This document shows, in pieces, positions 1-10,250 of a stretch of 64,000 nt of DNA. A program made the position numbers and the translations under genes. The DNA is from Coprinopsis marcescibilis (Eukaryota > Basidiomycota > Agaricomycetes > Agaricales > Psathyrellaceae), in assembly GCA_004369085.1 (NCBI GenBank), contig ML210307.1, positions 1 through 64,000 of the forward strand. The letters run 5' to 3'. Under the pieces are notes generated by a model, which searched no databases, was not told the origin of the DNA, and saw only the letters and a program-made list of their open reading frames with translations. Within the stretch, counting starts at the first letter, position 1, and every line of letters begins with the position of its first letter.

Positions 1-150
1 TTATATGATTCTGGCCAATGGAAGCCATTTGCAGACTCTGGTGATGAAGATAGTGATGAGGAAGGTGATTCAAGCAAGCCTGTAGACAATGTGGCCTCTG
101 AAGGGGATGTCATTGATGATAGTGCAGACTGGGAAGATGACATCAATTAG
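1..150 (+). CDS. 3' end of an unknown acidic protein (partial)
   Basis: An open frame enters from the left edge and stops with TAG at 148-150. The 49 visible residues are very acidic (runs such as DSGDEDSDEEGD and a final SADWEDDIN). No domain can be recognised from this tail. Acidic tails of this type occur on nuclear proteins and on some transposase-derived proteins, but nothing here decides between these. The frame has no stop over the whole 150 nt and ends in a coherent acidic segment, so a real terminal exon is likely. The rest of the gene lies outside the window. Confidence 0.5.
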   Translation, partial: LYDSGQWKPFADSGDEDSDEEGDSSKPVDNVASEGDVIDDSADWEDDIN

Positions 151-553
151 GTCCTACAATACTCATGTTTTACATGCATTTCTGACTCATTATGCACTTC
201 AAATATTTGTATTTACAGCTAAAACTATTTGCATTATGTATATACAACATGTTATATAGCAAAAAACCCGATGGCCTAAGAGTGTGTGGTTGTTTCAGGG
301 TGGTTTCAAGTTTGAGCGACGATTTTGGGAAACCGTGGGAAATTTCCATCAAAGCCGCGGACACAGCTGATGCTGGGGTTGCGCACCCCCATAATAAGCT
401 TTACGTACACGCCCGCATCTAATACTCCTGACAACACTGCGCAGGTTCACTTACAAATCCCTCCTGGTACCTTATTTTCCTGTCCCTTTCTCCCGAACGA
501 CAGAAGGGAAACCCAAACCCCACTAGCAGAGCTGCATTGACAGTCATCTCTCG
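151..553. other. Intergenic, 3' flank of partial gene and promoter of F-box gene
   Basis: I see no gene here. The first part is AT-rich 3' flank of the upstream gene (about 151-270). The second part, up to the ATG at 554, should hold the promoter of the F-box gene. No element could be assigned with confidence. Confidence 0.5.
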
Positions 554-2260
554 ATGTCGTCCCAGCTCGAAAGTACACCCCCGGGCTCAGTCCAACCCCT
601 TGATCCAGCATTGGCGCCCTACCTATCCTGCAACCAGCCGCTGACCAATCACCTCCAACGACTCGCGAAGGAGCGAATCGCGATGGAACAACACAGGATC
701 AGGGCTGCAATGGATGAAGTGGAGAGGTTGAGGAAGAAGATTAGGCAGATGGAAGGGTTAATCGACGGAGCAGCGCAAAACGAAGAACGATACGCATTCA
801 TCACATCCCCCATTCGTTTGCTTCCTTCCGAGTTGGTGCTCGAAGTTCTCAAGGCGGTCTTGCCTGCCGGATGCGTACTTGGGAGGGAGGATAGGATCGA
901 GCTAATGCACCTTCGAAGTGTATGTAGGCATTGGCGAGGGATCATTTTGTCGAGTTCGAGTTTTTGGAGGGGGTTAGTCATCGAGGCGGAGAGTGTGCAG
1001 CATCAAATTTTCAGAATGGGTTTCATGAAGACGACACAGCCGCTGGTGACAGCCGACCATATTTCCCGATGGTTCGATCGCGCCGGAAAAGATGCTCATC
1101 TCACCCTTATTCTCAAGCCTGCACCGGAGACGGCCGATGAAGAAGGAGCACATGGTGCATCAATCTGGAGGCTGGCAGAGTACACGGCGGAGTTTATGTC
1201 CGTTGTGAGCAAAAAGAGGCGCTGGAGGAAGATTCAGCTTCCCTTGGGCATGAGTGGAGTGAGCAATGTTTCGCTTCATCTCCTTTCTAAAGTTGCAAGG
1301 AACCACCCGAGCCCTTGGGAGCACCTCCATACACTGCATATTGACTTGGATATTTCGAGTCGGGGGGACTGGCCGTTCAACGAAGAGTCGCCTACGTTTG
1401 CATCCACGCTTCCGAATCTCAAAACGCTCGCCCTCATTTGGAACGGCCCAAACCCTGTACCTATTTCGCACCCCGGTGTGTCGAGTCTATGCATTGCATT
1501 TGGCGAAAACGTTCCGGTGGACTGCGGTCTTTCGATCATTTCTCAATTTCCGGCGCTACAATCCCTCTCGCTCGAAATTGTTGACCACCCCGGTACCCCA
1601 CCAGAATTCGAAGCACCCTCACACGAGACGGAGCAGACCGTGCAGCTTGTCCAACTCTGCTGTTTAACACTCACAGAAACGGATAGCATTGCCTCCTACC
1701 TGGACCATTTCATACTTCCTGCCGTACGCTATATTGGCTTGAAGCGCCCGACAGTAACAACTCCCGCGTCCCCAGACATCGAGCCCTTCGTTTCGCTTGT
1801 TCACCGATCACATACACTGAAGACACTCAACGTCTTTATTTCCCGATTCGACTCTCCAGACATAGCCGACGTAATCTTCAGCGCCAATAACCTGACGACG
1901 CTTTTTGTGGCCGATTGGTCCTTCCTCGATGTGTTCCTCAAGGACAAAAAATACCGGAAAATCAAAGACTTCGTTCCTCTTCGGTCGGTGACGCGAATCT
2001 GGCATCCAAAATTTCCGGAAGATGGTGGTCATTTTGATAGCTTGAAGCGCTTTTTTCAAGCTAGGTTTAGGCGAATGAAGAAGGAGTGTGAGCGGCTGGG
2101 CCCGGATATTCAAAGCCATCTTCCATTCTCTCCTTTACTCATTTCGTACGACTCTGGGCCGGATTTGGAGGTAGAATTTAGTGAAGAGCAAAATGAGCTG
2201 CGAGGCTACGGGGTTAGGTTGGAGAGGAGACCGTGGATGAAGCAATGTGGTGGTAGTTAG
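554..2260 (+). CDS. F-box-like protein with N-terminal coiled coil
   Basis: This is a single-exon gene of 568 residues. Residues about 35-75 form a charged coiled coil (ERIAMEQHRIRAAMDEVERL onward). It is followed by the F-box-like segment at about 85-145, with the hallmark pattern SPIRLLPSELVLEVL and then LRSVCRHWRGIILSSSSFW. The remainder is a long leucine-rich C-terminal half. This order (coiled coil, F-box, leucine-rich solenoid) is the usual form of the expanded Agaricomycete F-box family. By family knowledge it would bind Skp1 in an SCF ubiquitin ligase and present an unknown substrate; that role is inferred. The start at 554 fits because the coiled coil follows directly and no upstream in-frame exon is evident. 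The target is unknown. Confidence 0.82.
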   Translation: MSSQLESTPPGSVQPLDPALAPYLSCNQPLTNHLQRLAKERIAMEQHRIRAAMDEVERLRKKIRQMEGLIDGAAQNEERYAFITSPIRLLPSELVLEVLKAVLPAGCVLGREDRIELMHLRSVCRHWRGIILSSSSFWRGLVIEAESVQHQIFRMGFMKTTQPLVTADHISRWFDRAGKDAHLTLILKPAPETADEEGAHGASIWRLAEYTAEFMSVVSKKRRWRKIQLPLGMSGVSNVSLHLLSKVARNHPSPWEHLHTLHIDLDISSRGDWPFNEESPTFASTLPNLKTLALIWNGPNPVPISHPGVSSLCIAFGENVPVDCGLSIISQFPALQSLSLEIVDHPGTPPEFEAPSHETEQTVQLVQLCCLTLTETDSIASYLDHFILPAVRYIGLKRPTVTTPASPDIEPFVSLVHRSHTLKTLNVFISRFDSPDIADVIFSANNLTTLFVADWSFLDVFLKDKKYRKIKDFVPLRSVTRIWHPKFPEDGGHFDSLKRFFQARFRRMKKECERLGPDIQSHLPFSPLLISYDSGPDLEVEFSEEQNELRGYGVRLERRPWMKQCGGS

Positions 2261-2703
2261 GGCCGAAGGTCGAATAATATACTTTTTTCTGCGATGATCA
2301 CAACGTGGTATGCCCGATCGATCAGGTTCTATAGGATGGATTTGAGACACAGAATACGATGTGTCAAGGTCAATTTCTGGGTCATAATCCCTCAGATTCC
2401 AAATGCCATTTGATTGAAGATTCGGCTCGACCTAAATTTGCTGTCCTAGTGACTTCAATGGCGTTGTATGTTCCGTGCTCCGGCGATTTCAGAGTTTCAG
2501 CAATGGAGCCGAAATATGGCGTGACCAGGGTTCGAACCTTCGTAAGGAGTCTGAAATTTGAATAAGGTCGCGGGTTCGATTCTGGGAAAACCAAATTTAC
2601 TCGAAACAAAGGCTGCTAATCTCTAACGTCTGGGTAACCGTAGGGGGGAAGCGTCAGGATTGACCCAGATAGGAATCAAGAGTCGGAGCCTACATATAGT
2701 AAG
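2261..2703. other. Convergent intergenic region with tRNA T-arm-like words
   Basis: This is the 3' flank of the F-box gene (+) and of the carboxylesterase (-). No gene is seen. Two words resembling tRNA T-loops (GGTTCGAACC near 2529 and GGGTTCGATTC near 2571) occur about 40 nt apart, but no cloverleaf can be built around either. Confidence 0.5.
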
Positions 2704-5123
2704 TCACCTCCTAAAAGCAAGTGAATTGGACATAAGAAATCTAAGCTGGTGCTTCCGAAAATCGTCTTCCACGATCTTCATATCATTTCCGTTGAGATGG
2801 AGTAAGCCCTAAAGACACAAATCAGGGTTATGAGCCAGCCAGCAGTGAACATGTAGTGCAATACCCGATTAGACTTGGTGTAGCGAGGCCAGATGGGACC
2901 TAAATATGAAACAGTTAGTGGGTATGAAAACCAGACAACGACAGAACCGCTTGCGTTTAGAGCCCTTGTCGTCATTTGGATCCAAGCTGACTGCGAAAGA
3001 GATCCAATAATCCATCATCATCTCCTTGAGCCTGACTGCCGAGGGAGACATGTCCAGAGTATTTCCGTATACGAATGGGATTTCTGCGCCATGAGGAACT
3101 GAGGAGGCGGGATCGCATCAGTCCTCCGCGACCAACCTTTCTCGCTATATGGTAGACGTACCACCAGATTCAGGAGATTCCTGGGGCTGAGGCTGTGTGA
3201 ATAGATACCCATACCCTGTCACTCCGTTATCCGCCGCCGCTTCCATCCATTGCCTACGGGGGGCATCAAAAATAAGGTCTCCCACTAGGAGAACACAATC
3301 TGTCAGTGGAATTGCGAGCGATAAATACGATTAGAACACATACAGATCGAAGCAGTTCGCTTATAGATGGATGGTAACCCAAAGAGCTCATCACCAGTCC
3401 CATAAGGAGAACCCAAAGCGGGAGTATCTGGATAAAGCTTAAGCAGTTTGTCAACAGATTCCTCCAGAGCCTCCTCAGGGATATCAGATATTGGAGGAGA
3501 AGATGTCGCGATTAGAAAGTCTTTGAGATCGGTCTGTGTGAAGTTTGGACTTCTTGCAGCGCCCGCGAATATCGTTCCTGGCAGAGGTTATGTTAGTAGT
3601 GTTGTTAGCGTCATGGTGTCCTACTTCCATGAGTACATACCTTCGTCGAGGTTTGTTCCAGAAATGAACGGGATCTTCGCAAAGCTGCCGTCTTTGTAGA
3701 TCGTAGACGCAAAGTCAGGGAGCAACCCTCCTCGACCGTGATCGAGTATTGGATCCCAAGGAACGCTGAAGGGATCAGCACCAAAATAGCTCATATACGC
3801 TGACGCCATCTCTGTCTCGGAGACATTCTGCAGACAGCCAAAAGTATTACCGCTGGACGCAACAGTTGCGCAGGAAGGGACACTGCGAACGAAGTCCTGC
3901 CAGATGGACTCTCGTTCAGAAGCTTTGAAGGCTGGAGGCCCACTCGCCTGGCCAGATTGGAAGATCTGTTCGATGTAAGCCAAGCGGGAGCGTTTTCGTC
4001 TGCGGGTATACGTACAGCTCCCCTTACAAGCCTTTCAAATTGGCGATTCAATAGAAGAATGCCAATATTCATACCGCCTGCGGATTCACCAAAAATAGTA
4101 ATCTGTAGCCTCCGCGTCAGCGCAATGGGGATAGAAGAGATATAAGGAAGTTTACCTTGTGTTTATCGCCCCCAAACGCGTGGATGTTGGCATAAACCCA
4201 CTTCAATGCGGCATGGATATCTTCTAAAGCTAGGTTGAGACGTCGCTTTTGGTGGGCTATGTGTGAGGGCGAGATCAAACTGGATGCTTAACGAGGGACA
4301 TCGTATTAAACAAGTACCCTCGTTGCCTCTGGGGTAGCCAAGTGGACCCAAGCGGTAGTTGAAATTAACGTAGATAATGGGCGTTCCCTAGAAGACGGAG
4401 TAAGAGACCGGTCGGGGGATTGAGCAAACGCAACAAACTCTTCGAATGCTGTGAGCAACAATTTCGCTGCCATTGTATACTCTTGCGCCGCCGATGAGAA
4501 ATCCGCCCCCATATCTGATCTCACTGCATGAGTCTTGTGATGTCCAATCCACACAGTCAACGTCGAGCGTAGACAACTCACACCCATAGAAGCTACGCCG
4601 TGGAGATCAGCTCGAGAGTCTCAACGACCATGGGTCACTACACACCACTGGCAACCTTTCCCCTGGGTTTTCAGTTTCTGGCCGATGTACATTGACAGTC
4701 AAACAGTCCTCCGATGTATCGGCAAGATCTGGAACCACGGGCTAAAATGGAGTCAAGTTGAGCATTAGCAGTTGGAAAAGGACGTGTCACCAACTGGCTG
4801 CAAGCATGCTTTCCCGTAGTCCGTTGCGTCGAACCTAGAATAGTTATGACTCTTCTTTAGAAGGGGAGACTGGAATCTCAGTGCACCAATTGGCGGGGCA
4901 GCAAAAGGAATGCCTGTTTTAACGGTGAGATATCATTCGTGTAAAATGCCATCTGAGCCTCCCCCCAGTGCACAAACGTACCTCCGAAAAAGTCAACCCC
5001 AGGACCTACCGCGCGCCCAATGAAAGTTGTGTTACCCAGCTGGATTTCAGGGGCTGCGAAGGCGCAAAGCGCAACACAGGATCCTATCGCAAGATTCGTG
5101 GCAGTCTTGAGCAGATAACCCAT
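2704..5123 (-). CDS. Secreted type-B carboxylesterase/lipase (alpha/beta hydrolase)
   Basis: This is a multi-exon esterase of roughly 530 residues. The start is the ATG at 5123, which opens a hydrophobic signal peptide (MGYLLKTATNLAIGSCVALC). Family landmarks appear in order: IPFAAPPIGALRF; TSEDCLTVNV; YGGGFLIGG (oxyanion hole); YVNFNYRLGPLGYP; the nucleophile elbow ITIFGESAGG near 4090; the acid in SGTNLDEG near 3645; and the histidine in PHGAEIPFVYGN near 3080. The triad Ser-Glu-His is therefore complete. It ends with LLHLNGNDMK and a TGA at 2704-2706. It resembles Candida rugosa-type lipases and should hydrolyse esters or lipids outside the cell. There are about ten introns. One exon, 4582-4592, is only 11 nt, and one intron (2954-2900) has a GC donor. 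The substrate is unknown. Confidence 0.9.
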
Positions 5124-5903
5124 GTCCTCGTGGGCGGTTGCGGGTTGCAAATAATGGCGACGGTGGCGAGAGGTAGGATCCTCACACCTCGAAAGCACCA
5201 CTGCCCAAGCCTGTCCTTTCGTTGGCAGGTCCTACTACCACATGATTGATCATAATCTCGTATTCGCTTCCTTGCCTTTATCTTAGATTGTTGTCAGGGT
5301 CATAAGAACGCAGGTATACTCAAGCTTAAGCACGCACCACTGATTCATGCCATTTGATGAGACCGGTGAGCGCCCTTTTGCAAAGAAAAATGACGTCGGT
5401 TCGGGACAGTAGGCCAGCTATGACGTAGTAGTACTACTGATGCGATACACACAGGGATAGTAGAATTATGTAAACAAATAGGAAGGCCGGGGCATTTGTT
5501 GCGGAATGCCCATAATCCCGATAGTTCTCACAGCGGCGGTGATTTGTTAAGGAGAACTTGGAGAAAATAGCCATTGGCTAGATATTGGTTTTAGCTGATG
5601 CGAACAAGCGCCCATCTGTTCGCTTCGCATGGCCACTTCCAAGTCGGTAAGATGGCGCATGTGTGCGTCACTTGGAAGAGCTATTGTAGTCTCTGTCAGT
5701 ATGCTATCGCTAAGTTCAGAACTTCTGAATTTATAAAGCTGACCATGTCGTCATACTCTGTCTAGCAATGCAATAATGATATGGATGGTCGTTGAGTCGT
5801 CTTTGGATAGATGAGTAGGTAGTTAAGTATTTACATCAGTCATACTGGTCAGTCCAAATCGCACCTCAGAACGTAATAGAGATAAAAAGGTAGTGCAATA
5901 GTG
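5124..5903. other. Intergenic, upstream of carboxylesterase
   Basis: This is 780 bp between the start of the esterase (-) and the stop of the first membrane paralogue (-). It should contain the esterase promoter. No gene, repeat or RNA is recognised. Confidence 0.5.
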
Positions 5904-7334
5904 TCAATATGGGTTATATGGAGGAGGAGAGTGATCAGAATTTGAATGGTGGTGAGCGCCTTGGTTCTGCGAAAATGTCTGAATTGGTTGTTGTAGCTGA
6001 CTTTCTGGGTGAGTGGACAGAACAACCTTGGAGCTTCCTGACGTTGATGTAGCAGACAGAAACTGTGGGCTGTTGGGCCCTGCCGTCGACATGAAAGAGT
6101 GGGCGTTAATCCAGTTCCGATCTTCTGGGTGTCCGGGTTGGGTTGTCTCGAAAGCAATTCCAGCGCTGGTGGGAGATGCCCCTGGGTTGGCAATTACTGC
6201 AGCACATGCAATACCGGATGGTGTCGAACTCGGCCGCGGCCTCCTCCCATTTTCCTTCCGCCTCCCATAGAAATACCCAGCCAACCCAACTAGGAGTAGG
6301 AGCACAAGGCCACCAACGACGCCTCCTACAATGGCACCGACTGGGGACTGTCCATTGCTCGAGCTATCTGGGTTAATCTCCGGTGGTTCGCGTATAAGTA
6401 AGTCCCCATCCCGAATGAGTAAGAACTGGAGGACCAAGGATGTGGCGGATGGCCCGGGTCCCTCGTAAACCACTTTGAGATCGTGGTTGCCGAGGGGTAG
6501 CTTTTGTGATTCGAAAACGATATATCGGCCGAGATTGGTCTCAGGCGTTGATAAAACGACGTCAACTTGAGTCCCGCCGTCCAGGCTGTAGGTTGCCCGG
6601 CTTCGGGTGCTTGGCTCCTCAACTCCAAACACTGGTAGGGCCCACCAAGTGACTTGCGATCCTGACCGTTGGTGTGAGTATCGGTTATCAAGCAATATGG
6701 AAACAGGACAGACCAAAAAACCTGATGTTCAAAAGGCTGCCTGGCACAGACGTATATTGTGTTTCACCAGAAGTCGACAGGTTGACCCAGCCAGGACTGT
6801 ACCGAATAGTGGGATCATTTGATCTTATCCACGCACTATAGTTTGATAAGGAGCTGTGGTACGTCGAACTAGTTGATGGAATGACCCCAATCTCGTCCAC
6901 CCACATCGGGGTCCTTCTGGATGCCTGGACGACCATAATAAATGTATGGGTTGTATTTGGGTCCAGGCCAGAGATCTGACAGTAGGTAAACCTATTTTGA
7001 ACTCTCTGCGCAAGCGGCAATGGGTGATAAACTTGGCCATCGACCAAGCACTGCCAGTTCGGTCCTCCAAAAGTACTGTTTCTGTATCTATTCGTCCCTT
7101 GCACTTCAATGAAATGTCCTATAATTAGAAACATTGGTTATTAATGTTTTAAGACCATAGGTAACAGTGCTTGCCTTGAAAGGAGTAAATCAATGTCGCC
7201 TGTCCATCAGCACGATGCTGGCTACCACCAAAGACTTGGTGGTTCAAGTCGGCTTGTGGTGATCGATCGACTTCCCAATCTCCTGAGTATTGTATATCTG
7301 GATGGTCGTCGTCAATAAAAAACCACCGAGACAT
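5904..7334 (-). CDS. Single-pass membrane protein with two-module jelly-roll-like ectodomain (paralogue A)
   Basis: Three exons (7334-7175, 7118-6714, 6661-5904) give 440 residues. The ectodomain begins with the family signature WFFIDDDHPDIQYSGDWEVD. A second, related module follows in exon 2 (SNYSAWIRSNDPTIRYSPGW). The third exon carries SRATYSLDGG, a membrane helix (VGAIVGGVVGGLVLLLLVG) followed by YGRRK, and a low-complexity cytoplasmic tail ending PPPYNPY. Proteins of this build are common in mushroom genomes and are often described as galactose-binding-like or transmembrane proteins; no ligand is established here. There is no N-terminal signal peptide, so the ectodomain would need the membrane helix for insertion. 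The first intron uses a GC donor at 7174-7173. It lies in tandem with paralogue B. Confidence 0.8.
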
Positions 7335-7688
7335 TGTCGATCCAAGGTAGGGAAGTAGGAGTGGGAGGAAGGGAAAGAAACAGAAGCGCCAGAGGAAGGC
7401 GACGTATAACTAGACAGCTCCGGCCCTCGCCGAGGTCAGCGGGGCTACGTCTGGTGACATCCTCAATGGTTCCTGGAGGCAATGTTTTACCATGAGACCT
7501 GGTTTCACATCTGTCATCAAAGTTCCAGTTATTCGGCGTTTAATTGTATTGAGGTCTGTATTTATCGGCGGCAATTACGCTGAGACTTTAAATTGATATA
7601 AGGATAACCAGTGCATGCGAACTACAAAGGAGGATCCAGTCGATTCGACTCGAACTATTACTATGTATGCGCTAGGGGCTATTTCATA
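7335..7688. other. Spacer between paralogues A and B
   Basis: This is 354 bp between the ATG of A and the stop of B, both on the minus strand. It should serve as the promoter of A and the 3' region of B. Nothing specific is seen. Confidence 0.5.
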
Positions 7689-9155
7689 TTAATTGGGACT
7701 ATATACTGGAGGGACAGCATTGTCCACGTTTGTCGAGGTGAAGCGAACACCACTGTCCTGATAAAACATAGGCTCCGGCGCCGGTTGCGTACTAGCAAGC
7801 TGTGCTTTTGAAGATACCCCTGCGCTGGAAGTGACGATGGAAGATGGCCCATTTGAAGTGGAGGGAGCATAGTATGATGACATTCTCATCGGATGTTCAG
7901 GCGCTGGTGGATTCGGGGCGTAGGTTGCGGGGTTGAAACCTTCCGCGGGCGCGGGGTGATAGACTGGGGCCGCAAAAACAGGGCCAGGCTGGAAGCCAGT
8001 GGCTCCCATGTCCAGCTGTACTGTGGAAAGCTGCTGCTGTCGAGTTGCCCTACGTTTCCGCAAGAAGAAAGCGGCCAATCCGATTAAGGCGAGAAGGACA
8101 ACTCCCCCTACTACCCCTCCAACAATGGCGCCAACAGGTGGCCCTGAGACGGGAGTGGTGGAAATTGAAGTTGGAATAGGATCGATTCGAAGACCATCCA
8201 ATTCGGGGCCCAGAATACGTGGGTCTCGGTCAAGAACGTCGCCGTCTGGGATATACAGATGGTTGAGGATCAAAGGAGCTTCAAATCCTTCATAAACGAC
8301 TTTGATATGGTGCTTGTTGCGAGGCAGCCTCTCTGTTTCGAAAAGCGTGTACTGTCCAATGTCAGTTTGGCGCCCAGGAACGGTGAATTCAACGGGTGTA
8401 CCACCGTTCAAGGTGTACGTCGCACGAGATTGGGCACTGCGCTGGTTACTGACATAGACCGATCTCCACAGGAAGTGTGTCCCTATACCTTGGTCAGACT
8501 GCCTCACTATTATCACGCAGGGAGTGGACTCACCAATAAATTCTATTTCCAGATAGCTGCTGGGAACCGTTGCAAACTTCGCAAATCTGTTGGTCGATGC
8601 AATTTCCCAGCCAGGGCCATACCGGAAACTGGTGTCGTTGATGGCAAGAGCCACACTGTAGTTGGACAAGGATGCACGATACCTGATATCGGAGGAGGGG
8701 TAAAACTCGACACGATCTATCCAGAGCGGGGAGTTCTCGGTGGCTTCAATATTCATCGTGAATTCATGGGTCGTGTCCTCGAGATCACTGGCAAAACAGT
8801 ATTGGAAATTGTTCTGAAGGGAGATGTTGCGCGGCGGTGCATATACACGACCATCCACCAGACATTCCCATTGTACCGCCTCCGTGGTCTCCGTCTCATT
8901 CCTGCTCGTCCCGGTCACTGACACTCCCTCTCCTATAAGCCGAAGCTTTAGCCAAATTCTGAGTCCAAGCTATTCAAAGAGCAACCTGCCTTGGAAGGTG
9001 AAGTGCATCGACGCTCGCCCAGTAGTACGACGCTGGGTTTTGCCGAATAGTCCAGAGAAGAGCCCTTCGAATTGTCGAGCATCCTCCTCCCAGCTCCCCT
9101 CATAGTTGACGTCTGGATGGTTGTTATCGATGCTAATCCATCGCCTCAGCGCCAT
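7689..9155 (-). CDS. Single-pass membrane protein with two-module jelly-roll-like ectodomain (paralogue B)
   Basis: Three exons (9155-8990, 8932-8534, 8482-7689) give 452 residues. The start MALRRWISIDNNHPDVNYEG matches the start of A and C. The second module is SNYSVALAINDTSFRYGPGW. SRATYTLNGG precedes a glycine-rich membrane helix (VGAIVGGVVGGVVLLALIGL) and a basic stop-transfer RKRRATR. The proline-rich tail ends in PPVYSPN. Intron 1 has a GC donor at 8989-8988; the alternative GT three bases further in would break the frame. Intron 2 is 51 nt with no in-frame stop, so an unspliced transcript would still encode a protein. By its position and homology it arose by tandem duplication with A. 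Its role is unknown; a surface recognition or adhesion role is only a suggestion. Confidence 0.82.
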
Positions 9156-10250
9156 TGTGTAACGGGTAGATGTGCTGAGTATATGGTTGAAACCGGTTGA
9201 AACGTGGCTAAAGGAACACTGGGAGCAACACCTCAGGGTCACCAAGAGCGATGATAGTGGGGCTTTACGGGGCGTACGCCGCCTTCCACTCTTATGGGAA
9301 AAATGTTATGACAACAACAAGAAGCTTGCCGTATGGAGCACATGGTGCAACTCTGATATGATTGTTATATTAGATGATGTACGTTGAAGCAATTCAACAA
9401 TTAGCGCCCATGACAAATAACACCACAACAGCAGGTTTTCGAAGACTCCAGCTTCCGCATCAAACAGGCATCTTCGTTCAAAGAGCTTGACGTACTGCAT
9501 TAGAGCTTTCAGGCGGTCATACTCAAATGCAGAGGAACGGGACGAAAAAAAACCAACCCATCACCCTTGACCCAGTCCCACGATGAACACCACGCATAAT
9601 GATATAGTACGGTGTCTCTCAAACAGCGCTGACTTCTGTAGACCGATCAAAGTCGGGCTGCAACAGTGCCTAAACAGAGTAGGTAAGCCCCAGATGCGAT
9701 CATTGGCGCATGGAGGAAGCCTCGTGAGTAAGTACTTAACTATAGTTGAATCATGAAGCCCATCCTGAGTGAGCGGCGCAAGCAATCCATGTAGCGTGGA
9801 AGTCTGGAGGAATTGAGGACAGGAGAACAAGAAGGGTGGGCCGGCGCATTGTCTTGACATATTGCTTGAGAAGGTGTCAGGTTCACACGAGGCCAACATG
9901 GCTGCGACTCAGGAACGCAGCTGTGTACTGAAGTTATGTCATGCCGGGCCAAATTGGACTGATGACAGGCTGCTTGTAGGCAAAGTAAGCGCCCTCTCCC
10001 TGCAGCCTATCTGTGAGTCGGAGTTACGGGAAGTTGACGAAGCTTGTTAAGCTCAAACTCAGCGCCAGTGAAATTTGTAAAGCCTCTATGTGGTTTTCAG
10101 TATAGCATTAAGGTCTGATAATAGTACATAATTGACTAAACAGTGTATTGTAAATATAAGTTGGGAAAGAATTATAACCAAAAAGAACGAGAGATGATGG
10201 TTCTGGACCGCCATAGGTATTATGAGTCCACGACGGGCTTAATCGCTGGA
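9156..10250. other. Intergenic, promoter of paralogue B
   Basis: This is 1.1 kb between the start of B and the stop of the second F-box gene. Short open frames on both strands lack family signatures or coherent splice sites. No gene is called. Confidence 0.5.

Noticed and set aside
2500..2600. A functional tRNA gene.
   Set aside because: T-loop-like words are present but no acceptor, D or anticodon stems pair.
7689..8924. Paralogue B as one 411-residue uninterrupted frame from 8924.
   Set aside because: It reads through a 51-nt intron, and comparison with A and C shows an upstream exon carrying the family signature at 9155-8990.
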